Shown here: positions 57,721 to 64,000 of the stretch, piece by piece
Position numbering within the stretch: position 1 is the first letter of the stretch
Layout of the letters: every line of letters begins with the position of its first letter
Source: Meghimatium bilineatum
Taxonomy: Eukaryota > Mollusca > Gastropoda > Stylommatophora > Philomycidae
Assembly: GCA_034231615.1 (NCBI GenBank)
Contig: CM067315.1
Location: forward strand, 12,659,392-12,723,391
Direction of reading: 5' to 3'
Length of the DNA stretch: 64,000 nucleotides
Program-made: the position numbers and the translations under genes
Notes under the pieces: model-generated
Databases searched by the model: none
The model's input: the letters and a program-made list of their open reading frames with translations, nothing else
Told to the model about the DNA's origin: nothing

Positions 57721-57924
57721 AAGTGTATAACATTTACGTTATAATTACAAAGATAAAGTTCGGTGAAGCTTCCATAGGAGGAACACTTTATGTTGTGAGA
57801 CGGTTGGTCTGATTCTCCACAGATGAGACCTTTATCTATACCACGTACCGGTCGTTGTGTTAATTATCGATAACGATCGATTCATCTATTAAACCAATCC
57901 ATATTCCATTCACCTATAAAGTAC
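57721..57924. other. No recognisable feature
   Basis: Nothing recognised. Confidence 0.3.
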
Positions 57925-58130
57925 GCATTCTTCGTTCTCAGACTCCTGCAGATTAGTAGGATGCAGTCCAGTGCACGAAATGTGTTGTGTCATGGGTTAC
58001 AACTTTGCTGCCTTTCGCCTGGACATATCCGATTTCAGCATGGCTTCTTTGTCACTTTGACTCTGTATGAGTTGGAGTACAAACTCCACACCATAACCTA
58101 TTCAGTGGCCTCTTACGCCATGTACGGAAG
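57925..58130 (-). mobile_element. SINE with (GAA)n tail, truncated head
   Basis: TTCGTTCTCAGACTCCTGCA, GGATGCAGTCCAGTGCACG, ATATCCGATTTCAGCATGGC and CCATGTACGGAAGATAAATG. More diverged than the copies at 40750 and 61545. Confidence 0.75.
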
Positions 58131-58144
58131 ATAAATGAATTATA

Positions 58145-59565
58145 TATATCTAAATGGGGTGCAAAGGAAACGCATTGCTCTAGGCGGACCCAGGGTTAGC
58201 AGATAACCAAGATCCCAAATGTACCTCCTCGCGGTGCACCCTGGAAACAGAAATACAACAGATCGAGCTGATTCTTGCCAAATAATTTGGGGATCGTGTC
58301 CGAGAATGTGGAGGTAGCAGATGGAAAGAGATTTGACTGCCTCAGAGACAGACAATATCTCCGATACCATAAGCATCACCACATATAGCGACACTGTCGA
58401 CATGCAGTGTTGCCAGTTAGTCCAGTCAGAACATTTGATGGGGCGGCCAATGTAAAAAGGCACGTAAAGGTAGATGCATGGCGAGAGACAAATAGATTTC
58501 ATACTGAGTACAATGACACAATGAAAGGACAGAACAGAGCCACAGCGCTGCGCGAACTGCAAATAGAAAGGGAAAAGTTCCTAGGAAAGGGGAACTAAAA
58601 GCTCTGTTAGCTCTTGACGAGCTTCTAGTTGCATGTGCTCCTTATAGGCAGAGAAACAGACCCAATCATGGACGTTCAGAAAAGCAAGAACACCTGACCA
58701 ACTCTAATGTCGAGCCTTCTAAATCGGAAATATACTCGCGAAGAGAAAGGGTTCCGTACCCGATAGGCTCAGGCACAAAAAGGACAACGATTTTAGCTCT
58801 GGCCCAACTCTACTGTCAAGCTTTCCTATACCGGAAATACACTTGCAGAGAGAAAGGGTTCAGTACCTGATAGGCTCAAGCGCAATTGGGACAAGGTCGC
58901 TCAGCTAGAGAACGCCTTGCTCTCAAACGCGCGGTGTGAGACTCGAACTTGGGCGAGGAGTTCACGATGTCTGTTAACGACGCCTCGGGTAGGAGGGCTA
59001 ACGGGCCAGGTCCAACTCTTCTGGCGAGCTCTTCCTCATACGGCACCAGGCTCGCGGATGAGAAACGGTTCAGTACCCGATGGGCACAGGCACAGTACGT
59101 CCAATTGCACGAGGTGAGTTTATAGACGGTGGGACACCTCGTGCCAGATAGACGCGCTCGACAAGCGTCTTGGCGAAGAGGCACTACACACCAGCATGCC
59201 CGGAGACAGATAGACAAGCTGTCACATACTAGGGAAGCCTACCCGAATTAAAGGCATTACATCACAGTTCTACTGTGGAACTTGCAGCACAAAGTACTTC
59301 ACGATCCCTTGTGGGAATCACAAGAAATATTCGTTGTGCTTATTTGAGAGCGAACGCTGAAGAAGAAGAAGAAGAAAGGCATTACGAAAACGGATGTGCT
59401 AGACCTCGGACGTCCTGATCACAAGTGGCCAACTGAGGTGCAAGTAACACAGCTCTACTGTGGAACTTGGAGCACAACGTACTTCACGCTCACCGGCGGA
59501 AATCACATGAAATATTCGTTGTGGTTGTATGAAAGCGAACGCTGAAGAAGAAGAAGAATATATCT
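58145..59565 (+). repeat. Non-coding dispersed repeat, copy 2
   Basis: Longer partner of 21340-22510. Internal parts are duplicated: AGAGAAAGGGTTC occurs at 58742 and 58850, and the terminal block (TCTACTGTGGAACTTG to GAACGCTGAAGAAG) occurs at 59266-59375 and 59450-59560. The end GAGCGAACGCTGAAGAAGAA resembles the SINE and LINE 3' ends. No coding capacity recognised. Confidence 0.6.
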
Positions 59566-60455
59566 AAACAATCCACCCGTGTCTCAACAAGAGCCTGGAG
59601 TTCTAGTATAGACTAAACAATCCAACCGCTGTCTCAACCAGAGCCTGGAGTTCTAGTACAGACTAAATAATCCAACCGATGTCTCAACCAGAGCCTGGAG
59701 TTCTAGTACAGACTAAACAATCCAACCGCTGTCTCAACCAGAGCCTGGAGTTCTAGTACAGACTAAACAATCCAACCGCTGTCTCAACCAGAGCCTAGAT
59801 TTCTAGTACAGACTTAAACAATTCACCCGTGTCTCAACCAGAGCCTAGAGTTCTAGTACAGATTAAACAATCCACCCGTGTCTCAACCAGAGCCTAGAGT
59901 TCTAGTACAGACTAAACAATTCCCCCGCTGTCTCAACCAGAGCCTAGATTTCTAGTACAGACTAAACAATCCACCCGTGTCTCAACCAGAGCCTAGAGTT
60001 CTAGTACAGACTAAACAATTCCCCCGCTGTCTCAACCAGAGCCTAGAGTTCTAGTACAGACTAAACAATTCCCCCGCTGTCTCAACCAGAGCCTAGATTT
60101 CTAGTACAGACTAAACAATCCACCCGTGTCTCAACCAGAGCCTAGAGTTCTAGTACAGACTAAACAATCCACCCGTGTCTCAACCAGAGCCTAGAGTTCT
60201 AGTACAGACTAAACAATTCCCCCGCTGTCTCAACCAGAGCCTAGATTTCTAGTACAGACTAAACAATCCACCCGTGTCTCAACCAGAGCCTAGAGTTTTA
60301 GTACAGACTAAACGATCCACCCGTGTCTCAACCAGAACCTGGAGGTCTAGTACAGACTAAACGATCCACCAGTGTCTCAACCAGAGCCTGGAGTTCTAGT
60401 CCTGACTAAACAATCCACCCGTGTCTCAACCAGAGCCTGGAGTTTTAGCCAGACT
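59566..60455. repeat. 49/50-bp minisatellite, ~18 copies
   Basis: The unit contains ACTAAACAATCCACCCGTGT, CTCAACCAGAGCCTAGAGTT and CTAGTACAG. A second form has TTCCCCCGCTGTC. The two forms alternate in patterned blocks. The array starts immediately after the (GAA)n end of the dispersed repeat. Confidence 0.92.
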
Positions 60456-60689
60456 GCAAAGAATATGACCACTGTCTTATTTTCCGGAATATCGTAGGAG
60501 GAAACTAAGAAAAGTTGGGGATAAGTAGCTGACGTGTCATCTGTTTAAAAAATCACCCTCACTGCATGTATTGTCAGGATTTCTTACTGGTATTTTCTAA
60601 GCAAATGCTCGCCATCTATGAGGAATATATGCAGACCAGCAGACATTGCACCATTGTCCTTTTGTGGCAGACTTCTATGTGGTGAGAAA

Positions 60690-60805
60690 TACTGGATATG
60701 TCATTAATCCAGATGGATCAACAAACCTGATACTCAAAATGGATCAATAAACCTGATGCTCCAGATGGATCAACAAACCTGACATACCAGATGGATCATG
60801 GATGG
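60690..60805. repeat. ~29-bp tandem repeat
   Basis: CCAGATGGATCAACAAACCT with GATACT/GATGCT, about four copies. Confidence 0.8.
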
Positions 60806-60819
60806 ATCCAGATGGACCA

Positions 60820-61050
60820 CGTCCGTCCGCCCGTCCGTTTGTCTGCCTGCTTGCCTATCTGTATGCCTGTCTGTCCGTACTTCTGTCTGTCTCTCTATCT
60901 GCCTGCCTGTCTGTCCGACTGGATAGCTGTCTGCCAGGCTCGCAGTTTATCTCTCTGACTGGATCGCTGTTTATCGGTGTGTGTGCGCGTGTGTGTCTTT
61001 CTGTCCTACTTGCTCGATGAATACCGGTGTGTGTGTGTGTTTGCATTTGA
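60820..61050. repeat. CTGTCTGTCCG-type low-complexity tract
   Basis: Degenerate (CTGT)n/(CCGT)n followed by GTGTGTGCGCGTGTGTG. Frames here are spurious. Confidence 0.75.
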
Positions 61051-61149
61051 CTAGATGTCTGTCACCTTCACTAAGTAGGGAACATCTTTGAGAGTTTAGT
61101 AACGGCTGTTTAATAAATCAAATGAAGAATCTTCCCGCGCCTCCAAAAA

Positions 61150-61475
61150 AATGCACAATAAATAAGGCAAAACCTCTCATTAGTGGTGTTGGAAACAAAC
61201 AAATGCTCACAAAACCTCTCATTGGTGGTGTTGGAAAAAAACAACTGCTCTCAAAACCTCTCATTGGTGGTGTTGGAAACAAACAACTGCTCACAAAACC
61301 TCTTATTGGTGGTGTTGGAAACAAACAAATGCTCACAAAACCTCTCATTGGTGGTGTTGGAAACAAACAAATGCTCACAAAACCTCTCATTGGTGGTGTT
61401 GGAAACAAACAAATGCTCACAAAACCTCTCATTGGTGGTGTTGGAAACAAACAACTGCTCACAAAACCGACGTAA
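61150..61475. repeat. 42-bp minisatellite, ~7.5 copies
   Basis: AAAACCTCTCATTGGTGGTG, TTGGAAACAAACAACTGCTC. Open in two plus frames and in parts of the minus strand because the period is a multiple of three. Confidence 0.93.
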
Positions 61476-61544
61476 CCAGGTCCCTAAATAATAATTAATT
61501 CTCAGTCGCTACGCCGCGATCCAGTGCCGATGCACAGCAATATC

Positions 61545-61825
61545 TTCTTCTTGTGCGTTCGTTCTCAAACTCATGTAGATTAGCAGGATGTAGTCCGGAG
61601 AACGAAATGCGCTGTGTCATGGCTAACAGCATTGCTGCGATATCTGCGCCGTTCGGCCTGACACATCCGACTTCAGCATGTCTTTAGGTCACTGACACTA
61701 TATGGAATGGGGCAGATAACTCCACCCCATAACCTCCTTAATCGCCTCTTACAACATGCATGAAAGGTAAACAGTGTTGCTATACTTTGCTCACCTTTCG
61801 GGCCCCGGCAACACACTGGCGGCAC
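61545..61825 (-). mobile_element. SINE with (GAA)n tail, copy 4 (full length)
   Basis: All blocks present from CTTCTTCTTGTGCGTTCG to TTCGGGCCCCGGCAACACAC. Confidence 0.85.
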
Positions 61826-63144
61826 AGCAATATGTCTAGCGAGATTGTCTTCTTGAGTTGTACAGTTCACGTATGAGTATATAGAGTTATTGTGACTGGG
61901 TCCTAATCTTAAAAAATAAATATAATTACTGGGTCCCGGTCTCACAAAGGTTCAGAAGCACTGCTCTATATAGAAGCACATGGCACATGACTTACTTTTA
62001 GCCACATTTTTAACGAAAGAAATCATTAATTATTTACTGAAATGAATTTTCGATAAAGACGCATAAACCGTCGCTTCCATCAATCTGCGCGCAACGCACT
62101 GAGAGCCCTTCTCCTAGTTGACCATATGGGTGGGGGGGGGATTCTCAGTGAGTTGCTCGCTACTCGATTCATTGGCGACAAAAGTTGGGTCTTTTTAATC
62201 TCCGGGTCACGGAGGCTGTATGCAATTACGCATAATATTAAAAAGTTGGACTGTGGCCACTGCTTCCCGTAATGAACTATACAAAAATTACTTTTATATT
62301 TGTGCCAATACATGCGGGAGTTGATGGCAGTGCGCGAGCCGATAAACTGGCGACCATTTTCATAGCGTCAATAAGTACATAAATGTATCGATCTGACATA
62401 GTAATTGCATTAAGAAGCCTTGTCAACTCAGAAGATTTTAATTGAATTATTATCTCTCTCAAAACTGCGTGAGATTGGTGTAAACAGTGGATCAACACGA
62501 AAAGAGAAACATAATAGATGTAGAAGAAACTGATAAATCAGCGTGGAACTGGAACTGTCTGCCGCTACACTGAGGGATTATTGAGACGGAGATCGGAACA
62601 CCTATGGACTTGTCTTATGTGCTCTGATAATAAACTGCTGCCGACAGCTCATAACTCGTGAGTTTACATCAAACCTTTCACTTACAGTAAAACCCGATTA
62701 TAACTTGATTCGGGCATAGAAATTACGTATATAATAACTAAATCTCGCTATATACGGCATAAACTCATTTGACTACTCCCGCTATTTTCATTGGCTGTCG
62801 ACATAAAGTATAGTCATAGTGACCAATAAAACTCACCGGAAAAGTCAGATAAGTCATTTTAGAAGTCAGATGATTCATCTATATAAACCGATGGGTCTTA
62901 TATAATCGATGGCCTGGCTTCTATCTAGAGAAACTATACCGAATCACACGACTGTAATGTAATTATTTGATCGCAAAAACAGACTGAATCAAACATGTTT
63001 CATCGATTTTGACGCTCTGCCCCTAGCAAGTGTCATATGTAGTAGTGTAGCATACACATAATTGTTCTGTTGAATCGGCAAGCTGCCATGCTAACGTTAT
63101 CATTATGAGATATGCATCCATAAATATATATATATATATCATTA
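61826..63144. other. No recognised gene
   Basis: About 1.3 kb of AT-rich sequence with only short frames (up to 90 codons). CAGTAAAACCCGATTATAAC at 62687 superficially resembles a pogo/Tigger-type terminus, but no partner end was found. Confidence 0.4.
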
Positions 63145-63322
63145 GGTACAGTGTCGGTTGGCGTAGACGATCATGGCTCTCCACAGCTTTCAATCTCCAG
63201 TATTTATGTATCAGGATCGCTGTTGTTACAGTGTTATGCCAGGTTGACAAACTGTCTATTATTGTCTCACAGTGACGCTCTCTGTCTCTGTTGCCTTCAG
63301 TCTTTCCTGTTGTGACTCATCA
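63145..63322 (-). pseudogene. LINE 3' end of the 42000-42800 family
   Basis: The minus strand matches the last 180 bp of that LINE: GGAAAGACTGAAGGCAACAG (KTEGNR), GACAGTTTGTCAACCTGGC (DSLSTWH), ATCCTGATACATAAATACTG, AGAGCCATGATCGTCTACGC. Confidence 0.65.
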
Positions 63323-64000
63323 TCATCAAGTGCCGTCTCAGCAACGAAGGTTGGCTGCAACGTATCTCCAACATCTCCTGTATCTTGTCTTGGTGGTGCA
63401 CTCTGCTAGACTGTAACCTGTCCATCGTGTAATGTTACTCTCCCACTTGTATCTCTGCCTACCTCTTGCTCGCTTCCTTTGACTTTACCCTCAAGTAAGG
63501 TCTTCAATAGGGTGTCATGTCTTTTAATGTGTCCAAAGTATTTTATTTGCCTGATCTCTATTTCTCTTAGTAGTTCTTTCTTCATATTAAGTGTCTTTAG
63601 CACCTCTTTATTTGTTTTCTTATCTTTCCATGATGTTCTCCCTATTCTTCTATATACCCACATCTCAAAGGCATCAATTTTGTCTTCTAATTGTTTATTT
63701 AGTGTCCATGTTTCTGAGCCATACATTAATATGGAATAGATGTAGCATTTTATAATTCTCATTTTTAACTTGTTTGTAATTTGTTTAGATATTAATAATT
63801 TCCTCATGTTATTGAAGGTACTTTTAGCCATTCCTATTCTCCTTTTAACTTCTGTTTCACATCTGCCATCATTTGTGACTATGTGTCCAAGATATTGATA
63901 CTGTTTTACTTGTTGTAGTTTCTCTCCCTGTATGTTTATGTTTATCTCCTGTTCTTCTGTGTTTTTGCTGATTATCATGGTTTTTGTTTTTTGAATGTTT
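63323..64000 (-). pseudogene. LINE RT C-terminus with (ATG)n tail, runs off the window
   Basis: Minus-strand frame from the window edge: QQVKQYQYLGHIVTNDGRCE, RRIGMAKSTFNNMRKLLISK, CYIYSILMYGSETWTLNKQL, FEMWVYRRIGRTSWKDKKTN, IRQIKYFGHIKRHDT. A one-base frameshift at about 63478 (GKVKGSEQEV for GKVKGKGARG) ends it early. 3' end as in the copy at 38262-38720, to which it is nearly identical. The catalytic part lies outside the window, so whether the element is complete cannot be judged here. Confidence 0.8.

Noticed and set aside
62680..62980. Possible pogo/Tigger-like transposon end (CAGTAAAACCCGATTATAAC)
   Set aside because: Only one end-like sequence; I found no inverted partner or TA duplication.

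Overview
The window looks like repeat-dominated eukaryotic DNA, most likely from a gastropod mollusc. That assignment is an inference: a SINE-like repeat with a (GAA)n tail recurs throughout and reminds me of heterobranch sea slugs such as Elysia or Plakobranchus, and the LINE, Penelope and minisatellite mix fits. I recognise no ordinary host gene, rRNA, functional tRNA or CRISPR array. Almost every long open frame is a tandem repeat whose unit lacks stops, or a retroelement relic. One scaffold gap of 100 N lies at 31722-31821.

The outstanding object is a 13,750-bp near-perfect palindrome at 2565-16314. Its arms are 6,851 and 6,852 bp, its spacer is only 47 bp (9416-9462), and it is bounded on both sides by the same 6-bp word CCCTTA (2559-2564 and 16315-16320). 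The exact flanking duplication and the 5'-AG...CT-3' ends mark a discrete integrated element, not a segmental inversion. A 6-bp duplication with AG termini is the signature of Polinton/Maverick elements, but no polymerase, integrase, protease or capsid frame is present. The only convincing genes are two mirror copies of a C2H2 zinc-finger protein, transcribed outward from the centre, each with a poly(A) signal. The outer parts of the arms are AT-rich nested repeats plus a GC-rich hairpin block and subterminal short repeats.

Layout: 1-2400, decayed LINE ends and a SINE; 2559-16320, the palindromic element; 16.6-25.9 kb, SINEs, LINE relics, a non-coding dispersed repeat and minisatellites; 26.3-30.1 kb, one LINE relic interrupted by a 2.7-kb 48-bp array; 30.2-34.8 kb, more arrays, the gap and LINE tails; 35.2-38.0 kb, a dead Penelope-like element (RT plus GIY-YIG) interrupted by a LINE with a 13-bp target duplication; 38-46 kb, LINE, SINE and Penelope remnants; 46.7-52.9 kb, large minisatellites; 53.2-57.1 kb, a full-length but mutated LINE inserted in a SINE with a 12-bp duplication; 57-64 kb, SINEs, the second copy of the dispersed repeat, arrays and LINE 3' ends.

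A second theme is that several minisatellites sit inside transposable-element sequence and their units are recognisable pieces of it: RNase H at 1-742, reverse transcriptase at 26350-29095, Penelope-like sequence at 17755-18015, a dispersed repeat at 21690-21795, and SINEs at 52495-52812 and 57190-57640.
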